Assembly: GCF_016907815.1 (NCBI RefSeq)
Contig: NZ_JAFBCQ010000001.1
Coordinates: forward strand, 2,790,001-2,854,000
Length of the DNA: 64,000 bases
Direction: 5' to 3'
DNA from: Microbacterium aurum
GTDB taxonomy: Bacteria > Actinomycetota > Actinomycetes > Actinomycetales > Microbacteriaceae
Below, in pieces: positions 30,396 through 41,778 of this stretch. The notes beneath the pieces are model-generated. The model saw nothing but the letters and a program-made list of their open reading frames with translations. It made no database searches and had not been told where the DNA came from. Numbering within the stretch: the stretch's first letter is position 1; the number at the start of each line of letters is the position of its first letter. The position numbers and the translations under genes are program-made.

Positions 30396-31031
30396 ATGGG
30401 GAGCGACCACTACTTCAGCGCCTCCCCGTCCAGCGCCGAGAACCTCCGTCGCATCCGGGTGACCCTCGGTGGCCGCAGCGGTGAGGTCACGACCGCGGGC
30501 GGGGTGTTCAGCCCCGATCACGTCGACACCGGCACTGCCGTGCTGCTCGCGAACACGCCTCCGCCGCCGCCGGGCGGTCATCTGCTGGATCTCGGCTGCG
30601 GATGGGGCCCCATCGCGCTGAGCCTCGCCGTGCAGTCGCCGCACGCGACGGTGTGGGCCGTGGATGTGAACGAGCGAGCGCTGGACCTCGTGCGCCGCAA
30701 CGCCGCCGAATGGGGCGTCGACAACATCAACGCCGTGCTGCCCGACGATGTTCCCGACAGCGTGCGGCTGCGCAGCATCCGCTCCAATCCACCCATCCGC
30801 GTCGGCAAGCAGGAACTGCACGGCCTGCTCGAGCGGTGGATCCCTCGCCTGGACGAGCGCGGCGACGCGTGGCTCGTGGTGCAGCGCAATCTCGGCTCCG
30901 ACTCGCTGCAGCGGTGGCTCGCCGCGACGTTCGACGACGGCTATTCGGTCGCCCGCGCCGCCACCGGCCGCGGATTCCGCGTGCTCAAGGTGCGTCGCCA
31001 CGACGCGCCCGCCGACCCGACACCCGCATAG
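30396..31031 (+). CDS. Class I SAM-dependent methyltransferase, RsmC-like
   Basis: 211 residues. Motif I LLDLGCGWGPIALSLA, motif II acidic Asp in WAVDVNERAL and the N6/N2 purine methylase motif SNPPIRVGK are as in the catalytic half of RsmC (16S rRNA m2G1207). The starting segment DHYFSASPSS is also typical. Start ATG 30396 is seven bases after a TACGCT -10, with no ribosome site. Substrate assignment to rRNA is by family. Confidence 0.9.
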   Translation: MGSDHYFSASPSSAENLRRIRVTLGGRSGEVTTAGGVFSPDHVDTGTAVLLANTPPPPPGGHLLDLGCGWGPIALSLAVQSPHATVWAVDVNERALDLVRRNAAEWGVDNINAVLPDDVPDSVRLRSIRSNPPIRVGKQELHGLLERWIPRLDERGDAWLVVQRNLGSDSLQRWLAATFDDGYSVARAATGRGFRVLKVRRHDAPADPTPA

Positions 31032-31055
31032 CGCGCCGAAACCCGCGTCCGGTCG

Positions 31056-31072
31056 CGCGCCGCGGCGGCGCG
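31056..31072. terminator. GC-rich hairpin between convergent genes
   Basis: CGCGCCGC-G-GCGGCGCG (31056-31072), realistically a 6-bp stem, in the 56-bp gap between the methyltransferase and dapF stops. There is no U-run, so the terminator role is tentative. Confidence 0.35.
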
Positions 31073-31087
31073 GTCAGACGAGCGCGG

Positions 31088-31954
31088 TCAGGCGAGCGCG
31101 ACCTCGCCGGAGAACACGAGTGCCGCGGGGCCCGACAGCAGCACGTGATCGCCGTCCGCACCCCTGGCGACGCGGACGCCCAGCGTTCCGCCCGGCACCT
31201 CGACGCTCCAGCGATCCGGCGCGCCGGCGCCCGCCCAGTGCCGCACGGCGAGGGCGGATGCCGCGACCCCCGTGCCACAGGACAGGGTCTCCCCCACGCC
31301 GCGCTCGAAGACGCGCATGCGGATCGTGCCGACGCCCGCCTGTACGAGAGGCTCCGCCGGGACGACGAACTCGATGTTGGCGCCGGCGGCGGGCAGCGGA
31401 TGCAGCTGCGGCTGCACCGTGAGGTCGAGGTCATCGAGTTCGGCGACGCTGGAGAGCGCCACCACGACGTGGGGGTTGCCGACGTCGATCCCCTGCCCGG
31501 GGCGGGCGACATCGAGGCCGCGGGCGCGGACGACGACCTCGTCCGGCGCGACCGCGAACAGGCCGAGGTCGACTTCGAACCCGAGCTCGCTGCGGGTGAG
31601 CGTCTTCGTGCCGGCGCGGGTGCCGATCCGCAGCGGCTCGTCGTCGATCGTCGCGCGACCGGTCTCGACGAGATACTTCGCGTAGACCCGGATGCCGTTG
31701 CCGCACATCTCGGCGGCCGACCCGTCGGCATTGCGGTAGTCCATGAACCACTCCGCATCGGGGGTGGCGGCGCCTTCCGGCAGGGCGCCCGAGCGCACGA
31801 CGCGCAGGATGCCATCGCCGCCGATCCCGAACCGGCGGTCGCACAGCGCCGCGACCTGCGCATCGCTCAGGTCGATCGCGCCGTCGTCGTCGGGGACGAT
31901 GACGAAGTCGTTGCCCGTGCCATGGCCCTTGGTGAACGCGATGGTCTGCGGCAT
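31088..31954 (-). CDS. dapF: Diaminopimelate epimerase
   Basis: 288 residues. Converts LL- to meso-diaminopimelate for peptidoglycan and lysine. The two catalytic cysteines are in [10 protein letters not shown] and [10 protein letters not shown]; the start [11 protein letters not shown] is typical. Leaderless: TAGACT ends six bases before the ATG. The stop codon lies within a 14-bp tandem duplication (31073-31100). Confidence 0.97.
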   Translation of the reverse strand: MPQTIAFTKGHGTGNDFVIVPDDDGAIDLSDAQVAALCDRRFGIGGDGILRVVRSGALPEGAATPDAEWFMDYRNADGSAAEMCGNGIRVYAKYLVETGRATIDDEPLRIGTRAGTKTLTRSELGFEVDLGLFAVAPDEVVVRARGLDVARPGQGIDVGNPHVVVALSSVAELDDLDLTVQPQLHPLPAAGANIEFVVPAEPLVQAGVGTIRMRVFERGVGETLSCGTGVAASALAVRHWAGAGAPDRWSVEVPGGTLGVRVARGADGDHVLLSGPAALVFSGEVALA

Positions 31955-31982
31955 CCGCCCAGTCTAGTTCCGCGGGTCCGGC

Positions 31983-32091
31983 TCAGTCCGCGATGAGGCG
32001 CTTGCCGGTGTTCCAGACCTCGAACGGCTCGAAGCGTGGCCATCACCGCGCCGACGAACTCATCCCACCGAGTCTGCCATCGCCCCGGCAT
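31983..32091 (-). pseudogene. Possible decayed small ORF between miaA and dapF
   Basis: The minus strand ends in a protein-like C-terminus (RFEPFEVWNTGKRLIAD, stop at 31983), but its frame is closed 60 bases upstream. A neighbouring frame beginning ATG 32091 ([11 protein letters not shown]) would join it if two bases were restored in a CG-repeat near 32030. It could be a small protein gene with a dinucleotide loss, or chance. No family recognised. Confidence 0.25.
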
Positions 32092-32977
32092 CCACCCCCG
32101 GCCCCACCCACCGGATGCCCGGGTAACGCCGGAACCACGACACCTGGCGACGCGCGTAGCGGCGCGTCAGCGCCTGTGTCTGCGCGATCGCCTCGTCACG
32201 GCTGAGGTCGCCGCGAAGCTCAGCGAGCGCCTGCGCGTACCCGATGGCCCGGCTCGCCGTCACGCCGCGCTCCAGTCCGCGCTCGCGCAGCCGCGTCACC
32301 TCGTCGAGAAGGCCGGCCCGCCACATGTCCTCGACCCGCCGGTCGAGGCGTTCGACGAGTGAGGCGCGCTCCACCTCGACGCCGATGAGCGTCGTCGCCG
32401 GATGCCACAGTGTGGGCTCGTCGGGCAGCGCGGCGCCGTGCGTGTCGGCGCCCTGCGCGACGACCTCGAGCGCCCGCACGACGCGACGCCCGTTGCGGGG
32501 ATCGATCCGCGCCGCCGTGACCGGGTCGAGCCGCTGCAGGCGCGCGTACAGCGCGTCGGCGCCCTCGCGGGCGAGGTCGGCCTCCAGCTCGGCACGCACC
32601 GCGTCGTCGTGCGGCGGGAAGCGGAAGTCGTAGACGACGCTCGACACGTACAGTCCGGAGCCTCCGACGAGGATCGCGTCGCCGCCGCGCGCGTGGATCT
32701 CACCGATCGCGGTGCGGGCGGCATCCTGATACCAGGCGACGGCCGCCTCGTCGGTCACCTCGAGCACGTTGAACAGGTGGTGCGGGATGCCGCGGCGCTC
32801 GGCGACGGGAAGCTTCGCCGTCCCGATGTCCATGCCGCGGTACAGCTGCATCGCGTCGGCGTTCACGATCTCGGCGGGCCGGCCGCGCTCTGCGAGGGCG
32901 GCGGCCAGACGCAGCGACAGGTCGGTCTTGCCGGTGCCGGTGGCGCCGACGACGGCCCACAGCCGGGCTGAGTTCAC
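32060..32977 (-). CDS. miaA: tRNA dimethylallyltransferase
   Basis: 305 residues. Adds the isopentenyl group to A37 of tRNAs reading UNN codons. P-loop [12 protein letters not shown], the catalytic Asp region [18 protein letters not shown], and the tRNA-binding segments SGLYVSSV and [15 protein letters not shown] start overlaps the miaB stop (GTGA); MiaB then thiomethylates the MiaA product, so the two act in sequence. Confidence 0.97.
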   Translation of the reverse strand: MNSARLWAVVGATGTGKTDLSLRLAAALAERGRPAEIVNADAMQLYRGMDIGTAKLPVAERRGIPHHLFNVLEVTDEAAVAWYQDAARTAIGEIHARGGDAILVGGSGLYVSSVVYDFRFPPHDDAVRAELEADLAREGADALYARLQRLDPVTAARIDPRNGRRVVRALEVVAQGADTHGAALPDEPTLWHPATTLIGVEVERASLVERLDRRVEDMWRAGLLDEVTRLRERGLERGVTASRAIGYAQALAELRGDLSRDEAIAQTQALTRRYARRQVSWFRRYPGIRWVGPGVDAGAMADSVG

Positions 32978-34527
32978 GCCGGGCGCAGCGTCGGAATGCC
33001 GAGGCCGACCGCGCGACGGCCGTCCGCCGTCAGCGAGACGGCCGGGGTCGGCACTCCGCAGGATTCGGCCTGCGTGCGATCCCAGGCGTCACCGGCGCGG
33101 GTACGGCGGATCTGCAGCGGCGCCCCGTCGGGACTGTCGGCCAGCAGGTGGAACGGCGCGGCGTGGCTCACCGCCACCGAGACGATGTCGCCGGGGCGCG
33201 GCACGGCGCTGCCGGCGGGCAGTTCGAAGTGCACGAGGCGGTTGTCTTCGGCGCGCCCGGTGAGGCGGTGCGTCTCGGCATCCTTCTTCCCCTCCCCGGT
33301 GGAGACGAGCACGTCGATGCGTCGACCGACCTGCTTCTGGTTCTCCTCCAGGCTGATGCGGTCCTGCAGGGCGACCAGCCGCTCGTAGCGCTCCTGCACG
33401 ACGGCCTTCGGCACCTGGTCGGGCATGGTTGCCGCCGGCGTGCCCTCGCGGATCGAGTACTGGAAGGTGAAGGCGCTCGCGAACCGGGCCTGCTCGACGA
33501 CGCGCAGAGTGTCCTCGAAGTCCTCGTCGGTCTCGCCGGGGAATCCCACGATGATGTCGGTGGAGATCGCCGCGTGCGGGATGCGTGCGCGCACCCGGTC
33601 GAGGATGCCGAGGAACCGCTCGCTGCGGTACGAGCGGCGCATCGCCTTGAGGATGCGGTCGGAGCCGGACTGCAACGGCATGTGCAGCTGCGGCATGACG
33701 GCAGGTGTCTCAGCCATCGCGTCGATGACGTCGTCGGTGAAGGCGGCGGGGTGGGGGCTCGTGAAGCGGATGCGCTCGAGGCCCGGGATCTCCCCCGCGG
33801 CGCGCAGCAGCTTGCCGAAGGCCTGACGGTCGCCGAACTCGACCCCGTAACTGTTGACGTTCTGACCGAGGAGGGTCACCTCGATGGCCCCGTCGTCGAC
33901 GAGCAGGCGGATCTCGTTCAGGATGTCACCCGGCCGCCGGTCCTTCTCCTTGCCGCGCAGGTGCGGGACGATGCAGAACGTGCAGGTGTTGTTGCAGCCG
34001 ACCGAGATCGACACCCAGCCGCTGTAGACGGAGTCGCGCTTGGTGGGAAGGGTGCTGGGGAACACTTCGAGGGATTCGAGGATCTCCAGCTCCGCATCGC
34101 CGTTGTGCCGTGCGCGCTCGAGAAGGCCCGGCAGCGACCCCATGTTGTGGGTGCCGAAGACGACGTCGACCCACGGGGCCTTCTGCTGCACGGCCTCCTT
34201 GTCCATCTGCGCCATGCAGCCGCCGACGGCGATCTGCATGCCTTCGTGCTTGTCCTTGCGGCTCTTGAGGTGGCCGAGCGTGCCATAGAGTTTGCCGGCG
34301 GCGTTATCGCGCACGGCGCACGTGTTGATGACGACGACGTCGGCCTCGACGCCGGCATCCGCCCGGACGTATCCGGCACTCTCCAGGGACCCGGCGAGGC
34401 GCTCGGAGTCGTGGACGTTCATCTGGCAGCCGAACGTGCGCACCTCGTAGGTGCGGGCACGGCCGTCGGCGGTGACGGCGGCGCGCGAGGGCGCGATCAG
34501 CGTGGGTGCGGCGGACGGAGAGGTCAT
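32974..34527 (-). CDS. miaB: tRNA-2-methylthio-N6-dimethylallyladenosine synthase
   Basis: 517-residue radical-SAM methylthiotransferase. N-terminal MTTase domain with three cluster cysteines ([28 protein letters not shown]), radical-SAM motif [12 protein letters not shown] (CX3CX2C) and a TRAM RNA-binding domain near the C-terminus, followed by an unconserved tail of about 60 residues. A TAGAAT hexamer ends nine bases before the ATG, so its leader is at most a few nucleotides. First gene of miaB-miaA. Confidence 0.97.
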   Translation of the reverse strand: MTSPSAAPTLIAPSRAAVTADGRARTYEVRTFGCQMNVHDSERLAGSLESAGYVRADAGVEADVVVINTCAVRDNAAGKLYGTLGHLKSRKDKHEGMQIAVGGCMAQMDKEAVQQKAPWVDVVFGTHNMGSLPGLLERARHNGDAELEILESLEVFPSTLPTKRDSVYSGWVSISVGCNNTCTFCIVPHLRGKEKDRRPGDILNEIRLLVDDGAIEVTLLGQNVNSYGVEFGDRQAFGKLLRAAGEIPGLERIRFTSPHPAAFTDDVIDAMAETPAVMPQLHMPLQSGSDRILKAMRRSYRSERFLGILDRVRARIPHAAISTDIIVGFPGETDEDFEDTLRVVEQARFASAFTFQYSIREGTPAATMPDQVPKAVVQERYERLVALQDRISLEENQKQVGRRIDVLVSTGEGKKDAETHRLTGRAEDNRLVHFELPAGSAVPRPGDIVSVAVSHAAPFHLLADSPDGAPLQIRRTRAGDAWDRTQAESCGVPTPAVSLTADGRRAVGLGIPTLRPA

Positions 34528-34565
34528 GATGCGCCTATTCTACGAGCCGGCCCCGGGGCGGCAGC

Positions 34566-35206
34566 TCACTCGAACCGCACGCCGGACCGCGCCGGGCGGG
34601 AGAGTTCGTCGAGCGCACGGCGCGCCGCATCGAGCGCCTGCGCGCCGTAGCCACGCCGCGCCAGCTGACCGGAGAGCCGCCGCAGGGCAACGTCGCGGTC
34701 GAGGTCGCGCATGGTCCGCGCCTTCTGGCGCGCGTACTCCAACGCGCGGTCCGCATCATCGTCGGGAAGAGCTTCCAGCGCGGCGTCCACGATGTCCCGC
34801 GGGATGCCGCGCTGCGCGAGCGCCTGACTGATCGCCCGCCGCCCCTGCCCCTTCCGCGTCGTCCCCGCGTCGATGAGCTGCTCGGCGAGGCGGGCGTCGT
34901 CGACGTAGCCGTGGCGGCGCATCCCCTCGATGATGCCCTCGACGGCGTCGACGCTGAGCTCGCGTTCCCGCAGGAACGCGCGCGCCTCGCGCTCGGACAA
35001 CGATCGCGTGCGCAGCCGCTTCACGAGGGCGGACTCGGCATCGGCCGCGGCGTCGACCTCGTCGGGGGCGAGCGGCTGGTCCGCGACCGGCTCGGTCCAC
35101 GTCGTGTGCCAGGTGTCGCCGAGAGCCTCCGCCGGTTCGGCGGGCGCGGCATGCGCCCGCCCGCCGAACAGCGGAGTCACGGGGGCGAGGTGTTCCTCGC
35201 CGGGCA

Positions 35207-35207
<1 letters not shown>
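34566..35207 (-). CDS. recX: Recombination regulator RecX
   Basis: 213 residues, helical. The RecX repeats lie in the last ~150 residues (LRTRSLSEREARAFL, YVDDARLAEQLID, KGQGRRAISQALAQRGI, DDADRALEYARQK). A ~55-residue acidic N-terminal extension is poorly conserved. ATG shares its A with the recA stop (TAATG), as usual for recA-recX coupling; RecX limits RecA filaments. Confidence 0.95.
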
Positions 35208-36259
<1,052 letters not shown>

Positions 36260-36501
36260 GACGTGCTCCTTATGGTCGCGGTTCCGTCGCCTGTAGGCTG
36301 TCGCGCTCCCTCCCGACGGGACGGATGCTGCGACAAGGCGGAGGTGTCGTGATGACCCTGTTCACGTTAGGGAGGACCTCCGACATCGGCCGGCGGCGAA
36401 CCCGCATCTGTGGACAAGACGCCCGTTTCACCTCTTGTGGAGGAGCCTATGCCCGAGTCGAACAAAGATGCGACGACACGCCGCGGGCCGGCATCCGCGA
36501 T
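36260..36501 (-). promoter_or_regulatory. recA upstream region with imperfect LexA box
   Basis: At 36458-36473 the minus strand reads TCGCATCTTTGTTCGA, matching TCGAAC-N4-GTTCGA in 10 of 12 positions, with TAGGCT (-10 like) shortly downstream. Another hexamer TAACGT lies nearer recA. The box is about 200 bp from the recA start, implying a long leader if it is used. A plus-strand short ORF here looks spurious. Confidence 0.4.
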
Positions 36502-36726
36502 TCAGCGTCTGCGCGTCTGGATGAGCCCCACGCCGTGCCGACGCGACTCGGGCACATCGGCCTCCTCGCACAGAGCGAGCCAGATCTCCCGGGGCGGCAC
36601 GCCGTCCTCCAGTGCCTGCGCGGCGGTGCGATAGTCCAGCGGACCGAGGGCCAGGTCTGCCACGAGCGCCGCGCCGCGGCCGCCGAACTCGGCGGTGACG
36701 GCGCGCGTGAACTCGCTGCGCCGCAC
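36502..36726 (-). CDS. DUF3046 domain protein
   Basis: 74 residues, the whole DUF3046 domain: R-R-S-E-F-T-R-A-V at the start, TAAQALEDGVPPREIWLALCE in the centre and RRHGVG near the end. GTG start two bases after the clgR stop. Found between clgR and recA across actinobacteria; function unknown. The same interval on the opposite strand has an open frame with a ribosome-site-like AGGAG, which I reject as coding. Confidence 0.85.
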   Translation of the reverse strand: MRRSEFTRAVTAEFGGRGAALVADLALGPLDYRTAAQALEDGVPPREIWLALCEEADVPESRRHGVGLIQTRRR

Positions 36727-36727
36727 G

Positions 36728-37048
36728 TCAGCGCAGCGAGAGCTCGGGCTGGATGATCTCGTCGCCGAGCGCCGCGAGGTCGTCGGGCACGACATCGGGG
36801 AAGACCTGCAGGCCCTCGAGCACCGAGATGCGGTCGCCGACCTCACGCATGATGGTGGAGATCGGGACATCGAGCGCTTCGGCGACGGACGCGAGGATCT
36901 CGCTGGACGCCTCCTTCTGACCGCGCTCGACCTCGCTGAGGTAGCCGAGGGCGACACTCGCGCGGCCCGCGACCTGACGGAGGGTGCGGCCCTTCTGCAG
37001 ACGGAAGTCGCGCAGGACTTCGCCGATCTCTTGACGAACCAGGATCAT
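36728..37048 (-). CDS. clgR: XRE-family regulator, ClgR-like
   Basis: 106 residues. N-terminal helix-turn-helix (GRTLRQVAGRASVALGYLSEVERGQKEAS, about residues 20-50), matching actinobacterial ClgR, which activates clp protease and repair genes. AAGGAGG lies before ATG 37048. The C-terminus ends PELSLR without the Ala-Ala motif that makes some ClgR proteins Clp substrates. Position before DUF3046-recA is conserved in the phylum. Confidence 0.85.
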   Translation of the reverse strand: MILVRQEIGEVLRDFRLQKGRTLRQVAGRASVALGYLSEVERGQKEASSEILASVAEALDVPISTIMREVGDRISVLEGLQVFPDVVPDDLAALGDEIIQPELSLR

Positions 37049-37216
37049 GTCGGGCCCCCTCCTTCAGTGATTCCTCGGTCGAAAACCTTGTCCCGGGTGG
37101 ACAACAGTACAGGACTTGCTGGCCACGATAGACCCCTCGTGCTGGGGAATGGTTGGGAATCGCTCATACGTAACGGAGCCGACACATCGGATATTCCCGC
37201 CGTCATCTGCGGGCGC

Positions 37217-37762
37217 TCACAGCGCGTCGAGCGCCAGCCGCAGGGCGCGCGCCGCGGACTCGGCGCGGATGCCGTCGCGGTCGCCCTCCAGCTGCAGCGA
37301 CTCGACCCGTGACCCCAGCGGCGTCGAGACGGCCAGGTGCACGGTTCCCACCGGCTGCCCGTCCGCCGAGACGGGACCGGCGATCCCCGTCGTGGCGATG
37401 CCGATGTCGACGGGGACGCCCTCGTGGCCGAGCACCCGGCGCACGCCCTCGGCCATCTGCCGCGCGACGCGCGGGTGCACCGGGCCGTGGGCGCTCAGCA
37501 GCGTCTCATCGACCCCCAGCAGGCTCGCCTTGACGTCGGTCGCGTAGGCGACGACGCCGCCGCGCAGCACGCGGGAGGCTCCGGAGACCGCGACGATGGA
37601 TGCCGCGACCAGCCCGCCGGTGAGCGATTCGGCGACCGCGACCGTCCAGCCGAGCTCGCCGAGCCGGTCCACGAGTCGTTCGGCGTCGGTGCGGCGCCCG
37701 ACCGAGACGAGGGTGTTCTCGAGCTCGTCGGGGAGCTCGGACGGTGGGTGGAACGGACTCAT
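37217..37762 (-). CDS. cinA: Nicotinamide-nucleotide amidohydrolase (CinA C-terminal family)
   Basis: 181 residues, only the CinA C-terminal (PncC) domain: TVAVAESLTGGLVAASI, VLRGGVVAYATDVKASLLGV, IATTGIAGP. Hydrolyses NMN to nicotinate mononucleotide in pyridine-nucleotide recycling. ATG overlaps pgsA stop (ATGA). The competence name is historical; the short form lacks the MoaB-like half. Confidence 0.93.
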   Translation of the reverse strand: MSPFHPPSELPDELENTLVSVGRRTDAERLVDRLGELGWTVAVAESLTGGLVAASIVAVSGASRVLRGGVVAYATDVKASLLGVDETLLSAHGPVHPRVARQMAEGVRRVLGHEGVPVDIGIATTGIAGPVSADGQPVGTVHLAVSTPLGSRVESLQLEGDRDGIRAESAARALRLALDAL

Positions 37763-38376
37763 GACGGGCTCCCCCCGGCATCCTTCGGCTGCGACGGTCG
37801 GGGCCCGCGCGACGGGCGTGACGCGCGCGAGCCGCGCACCTCGGTGACCACGTAGTCGATGCCGCTCGCGATCGTGAGGACGACGGCGATCCACATCGTC
37901 ACGGTGTTCACGACGTGGATCCACTCCCCCACCACCGTCCACAGCGGCAGCAGCGCGAGCGACAGCGCGACGGCCTGCGCGACCGTTTTGAGCTTCCCCA
38001 TCCAGGCGGCCGCGACGACGTGGTTCGACGCGACGACGAGCCGGTGCACCGTGATGCCGATCTCGCGCACGAGCACGACCGCCACGACCCACACCGGCAG
38101 CTCGCCGAGGATCGACAGGCCGATGAACGCGAACCCGGTGAGGACCTTGTCGGCGATGGGGTCCAGCAGCTTGCCGAGGTCGGTGACGATGTCGTGCTTG
38201 CGGGCCAGGTAGCCGTCGATGCCGTCGGTCGCGATCGCCACGATGAACAGCGCGGCGGCCCACCAGCGCAGGGGGCCGTCGTCACCGGCATCCGCGAGCA
38301 GCATCCACAGGAAGACCGGCGCGCACAGGATGCGCACGATCGTGATCGCGTTCGGAAGCTGCCGGGGGATCGTCAC
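37759..38376 (-). CDS. pgsA: CDP-diacylglycerol-glycerol-3-phosphate phosphatidyltransferase
   Basis: 205-residue membrane enzyme making phosphatidylglycerol phosphate. The CDP-alcohol phosphotransferase motif D-G-X2-A-R-X8-G-X3-D-X3-D is exact at TDGIDGYLARKHDIVTDLGKLLDPIAD. About five helices and a cytoplasmic Arg/Ser tail. GTG start six bases after a TAGGCT -10 (38383-38388), leaderless. Confidence 0.94.
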   Translation of the reverse strand: MTIPRQLPNAITIVRILCAPVFLWMLLADAGDDGPLRWWAAALFIVAIATDGIDGYLARKHDIVTDLGKLLDPIADKVLTGFAFIGLSILGELPVWVVAVVLVREIGITVHRLVVASNHVVAAAWMGKLKTVAQAVALSLALLPLWTVVGEWIHVVNTVTMWIAVVLTIASGIDYVVTEVRGSRASRPSRGPRPSQPKDAGGSPS

Positions 38377-38410
38377 GTGCCGAGCCTACTGGCCGCCCCG
38401 CCGCGTGACC

Positions 38411-41149
38411 TCAGTCGCGGCCGGTGAGCCCCCAGGCGTCCTCGGAGCCCTCGTCGCCGTCGACGACCTCGAGGCCGTCGAACTGCGTGTCGACCGCGTC
38501 CGGCCCGTATGGGTCGGCACCCGAGGCGCCGGAAGACGGCGCCGCGGCCGGCGGGTCGTCGCCCCGGAGGCGCGCGAGCACCTCGGGCAGCTGGTCGGGC
38601 GTCACGAGCACGTCACGGGCCTTCGACCCCTCGGACGGCCCGACGATCTCGCGGGACTCGAGCAGGTCCATGAGGCGCCCGGCCTTGGCGAAGCCCACCC
38701 GGAGCTTGCGCTGCAGCATCGACGTGGAGCCGAACTGCGTCGAGATGATCTGCTCCGCCGCCGCCAGCAGCAGCTCGAGGTCGTCGCCGATGTCTGCGTC
38801 GATCTCCTTCTTCTCCGCCACCGCCGCGACGTCGGCCCGATACTCGGGGCGGGCCTGGTTCTTGACGTGGTGGACGACCTTCTCGATCTCGCTCTCGGCG
38901 ACCCACGCGCCCTGCACGCGCAGCGCCTTCGAGGCGCCCATCGGCAGGAACAGTCCGTCGCCCTGGCCGATGAGCCGGTCGGCGCCGGGCTGATCGAGGA
39001 TGACGCGCGAGTCGGTGACGCTCGTGACCGCGAACGCGAGACGCGAGGGCACGTTGGCCTTGATGAGACCCGTGACGACGTCGACCGACGGACGCTGCGT
39101 GGCGAGAACGAGGTGGATGCCGCTCGCGCGCGCCAGCTGCGTGATGCGGACGATCGAGTCCTCCACATCGCGCGGGGCGACCATCATGAGGTCGGCGAGC
39201 TCGTCGACGACGACGAGGAGGTAGGGGTACGGCTTCAGCACCCGCTCGCTGCCGACGGGGAGGTTGATCTCCCCCGCGACGACGGCCTTGTTGAAGTCAT
39301 CGATGTGGCGGAACCCGAACGACGCGAGGTCGTCGTACCGCATGTCCATCTCCTTCACGACCCACTGCAGCGCCTCGGCCGCCTTCTTCGGGTTCGTGAT
39401 GATGGGGGTGATCAGGTGCGGCACGCCGGCGTAGCTCGTGAGCTCCACACGCTTGGGGTCGATGAGCACCATCCGCACCTCGGAAGGCTTGGCGCGCATG
39501 AGCAGCGACGTGATCATCGAGTTCACGAAGCTCGACTTGCCCGAGCCGGTGGAACCGGCGACCAGCAGGTGGGGCATCTTCGCGAGATTCGCGACGACAT
39601 AGCCGCCGCCGACGTCCTTGCCGACGCCGATCGTCATCGGGTGGGTCTGGCTCGTCGCCGCCTGCGAGCGCAGCACGTCGCCGAGGGTGACGATCTCGCG
39701 ATCGGTGTTGGGGATCTCGACGCCGATCGCGCTCTTGCCCGGGATCGGCGCGAGGATGCGCACCTCGTTGGAGGCGACGGCGTAGGCGATGTTGTTGGTG
39801 AGCGCCGTGATGCGCTCGACCTTGACGCCGTGGCCGAGGGCGATCTCGTACTGGGTGACCGTCGGGCCGCGGGAGAAACCCGTCACCTTCGCGTCGACGC
39901 CGAACTGGTCGAACACGCCCATGATCGCCGCGACGACGCGGTCGTTGGCCTCCGAGCGCGCCTTGGGCGGCGTGCCCTGCGCGAGGGCGGCGACCGAGGG
40001 CAGCCGGTACGGGGCCTGCGGCGGTCGGCCGTCGTGGTCGTCGCCGAGGGCGGAGATGCCGGGCAGCACGCCGTCGTCGAGGACGATCTCGCCGCTGTCC
40101 TCCCGGATGCCGGTGTCCGCGCGTCGGGCCGCCTTCTTCGCGCTGGCGATGACGGCGGGGTCGATGATCTCGGTCGCGGCATCGGGAAGCACGGGCAGCG
40201 GCGGCACCGGGGGCGTCGCAGGCATGGCGACGGCGGCCTGATCGAACCCGCCGACGCCCTGCGGATCGAGCAGGGCGGTCAGGTCATCCGCGCCGAGGTT
40301 GCCGTCGGCATCCTCCTCGCGACCCGACTTGTTGCGGCGCCACCACGGCAGCGACGGCTCCTTCTCCGCGTCCTGATCGTCGAGCGGCCCGAAGGCGACC
40401 GTGGGGCCGGTGGCCGCGGCATCCGTCGCCTGCGGGCGCTCCGCGCCGAACATCCAGGCGTACAGGTCGCCGAGTCGGCGGCCGATGCGGTTCGGCGGGG
40501 TCTTGGTGATGATGAGGACGCTGAAGAAGCTGATGACACCGAGCACGACGTAAGCGCCGATGTCGGTGAGGACCGTGAGCGGCCCGCCAATCGCCCAGCC
40601 GAACAGGCCCCCGGCCTCGCTCAGCGCGGGCAGGCCCTGATTGGGCTGCGGTTGACCGCCCGCGACGTGGCAGAAGCCCGCGATCGACAGGACGAACAGG
40701 CCGAAGCCGATGCCGACCCGCCCGTTGTCGTTGACCGAGGACGGATGCCGGAAGAGCCACCCGGCGAGCAGCAGCAGGAGGACCGGCATGATGAAGGCGA
40801 CCCGGCCGATGAGCGCACCCACCGTGAAGGCGCTGATGTTCGTGCCGACGTCGGTGCCGATGAGGAACCATTCCACGACCGCCCCGGCGACGGCGAGCAG
40901 CACCAGCAGGAACGGGAATCCGTCGCGACGCTGATCCTTCTCGAGGGTCTCCGGACCGAACGCGCGGAACATCCCGCCGGTGGCGTGCGCGAGGCCGAGC
41001 CACGCCCGGACGATCACCGGCGGCTTGTCGACGTCGTCCACGTAGCGCTTGGGCGCCGGATCGGGCCGCCGCGCGCCGGACTTCTGGGCACGCGAGGAGG
41101 AGCCCTTCGCGGACGCGCGGGCGTTCGTGGGCGTGCTCGATCGTGCCAT
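38411..41149 (-). CDS. ftsK: DNA translocase FtsK/SpoIIIE
   Basis: 912 residues. A basic tail, four or five N-terminal helices anchoring it at the septum (residues ~55-220), an acidic linker, then the motor: Walker [17 protein letters not shown], Walker [15 protein letters not shown], and the winged-helix gamma domain ([28 protein letters not shown]) that reads directional DNA words. Moves chromosome ends to daughter cells. TACCGT ends six bases before the ATG: leaderless. Confidence 0.97.
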   Translation of the reverse strand: MARSSTPTNARASAKGSSSRAQKSGARRPDPAPKRYVDDVDKPPVIVRAWLGLAHATGGMFRAFGPETLEKDQRRDGFPFLLVLLAVAGAVVEWFLIGTDVGTNISAFTVGALIGRVAFIMPVLLLLLAGWLFRHPSSVNDNGRVGIGFGLFVLSIAGFCHVAGGQPQPNQGLPALSEAGGLFGWAIGGPLTVLTDIGAYVVLGVISFFSVLIITKTPPNRIGRRLGDLYAWMFGAERPQATDAAATGPTVAFGPLDDQDAEKEPSLPWWRRNKSGREEDADGNLGADDLTALLDPQGVGGFDQAAVAMPATPPVPPLPVLPDAATEIIDPAVIASAKKAARRADTGIREDSGEIVLDDGVLPGISALGDDHDGRPPQAPYRLPSVAALAQGTPPKARSEANDRVVAAIMGVFDQFGVDAKVTGFSRGPTVTQYEIALGHGVKVERITALTNNIAYAVASNEVRILAPIPGKSAIGVEIPNTDREIVTLGDVLRSQAATSQTHPMTIGVGKDVGGGYVVANLAKMPHLLVAGSTGSGKSSFVNSMITSLLMRAKPSEVRMVLIDPKRVELTSYAGVPHLITPIITNPKKAAEALQWVVKEMDMRYDDLASFGFRHIDDFNKAVVAGEINLPVGSERVLKPYPYLLVVVDELADLMMVAPRDVEDSIVRITQLARASGIHLVLATQRPSVDVVTGLIKANVPSRLAFAVTSVTDSRVILDQPGADRLIGQGDGLFLPMGASKALRVQGAWVAESEIEKVVHHVKNQARPEYRADVAAVAEKKEIDADIGDDLELLLAAAEQIISTQFGSTSMLQRKLRVGFAKAGRLMDLLESREIVGPSEGSKARDVLVTPDQLPEVLARLRGDDPPAAAPSSGASGADPYGPDAVDTQFDGLEVVDGDEGSEDAWGLTGRD

Positions 41150-41213
41150 TACTCCACGGTAGGCGCGGGTGGGGCAGAATCCGCGGATTGACGCGGCGGG
41201 ATGCGCGCCTGCG

Positions 41214-41708
41214 TCAGCGCAGGCGCTTGACCATCGTGTCGCGGCCGTGGCCGGCCTCGGTCACGGCGAAGCCCTCGCTGCGGTACAGCTGCTGCGCGAA
41301 GTTGCCGCGCTCCACCGACAGGCTGATCCGGGCGAAGCCCTGCGCCCTGGCGTGCTCGCACAGGCGCTGCAGCAGCGCCCGGCCGGCGCCGTGAGCGCGC
41401 CAGATCGGGCGCACCCCGATGATCAGCTCCGGAACACCCGTGCCGATGTACCCGAAGCCGGGATCGGTGCGCGGCAGCATCCGGTACCAGGCGGCGCCGA
41501 TCGGCTGATCCTGCGCGTCGACGGCGATGAACCCGGCATCCCCCGGCCTCATCCACCCCGCGACATACCTGCTGTGGTCGGGATGCGCGATCACCTCGTG
41601 CCGCGGTCGAGCGCCGCCCTGACGCCAGTTCGCCGCCTCGACGACCATGTCGCCCAGGAATGCGCCGTCCGCCTGCGTGGCGGGGCGGATGCGGAAGCTG
41701 GCGGGCAT
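41214..41708 (-). CDS. GNAT-family N-acetyltransferase
   Basis: 164 residues. Acetyl-CoA loop [12 protein letters not shown] and the following [22 protein letters not shown] are standard GNAT motifs A and B. Leaderless: TACCAT six bases before the ATG. Acceptor substrate not predictable. Confidence 0.9.
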   Translation of the reverse strand: MPASFRIRPATQADGAFLGDMVVEAANWRQGGARPRHEVIAHPDHSRYVAGWMRPGDAGFIAVDAQDQPIGAAWYRMLPRTDPGFGYIGTGVPELIIGVRPIWRAHGAGRALLQRLCEHARAQGFARISLSVERGNFAQQLYRSEGFAVTEAGHGRDTMVKRLR

Positions 41709-41778
41709 GGGTCGATGGTAGCGACCGGGTGTTACGCCTCGAAGACGGCTCCCGGTGCTCGCCGGGTCGCGCGCGGAC

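Noticed and set aside
36410..36634. Plus-strand ORF of 74 codons with AGGAG before an internal ATG
   Set aside because: Antisense to the conserved DUF3046 gene and recA leader; the peptide is Arg/Ser-rich without similarity to any family.
37212..37235. GGCGCTC/GAGCGCC hairpin at the cinA stop as terminator
   Set aside because: Half of it is coding and there is no U-run; stems of 7 bp are common in this DNA.
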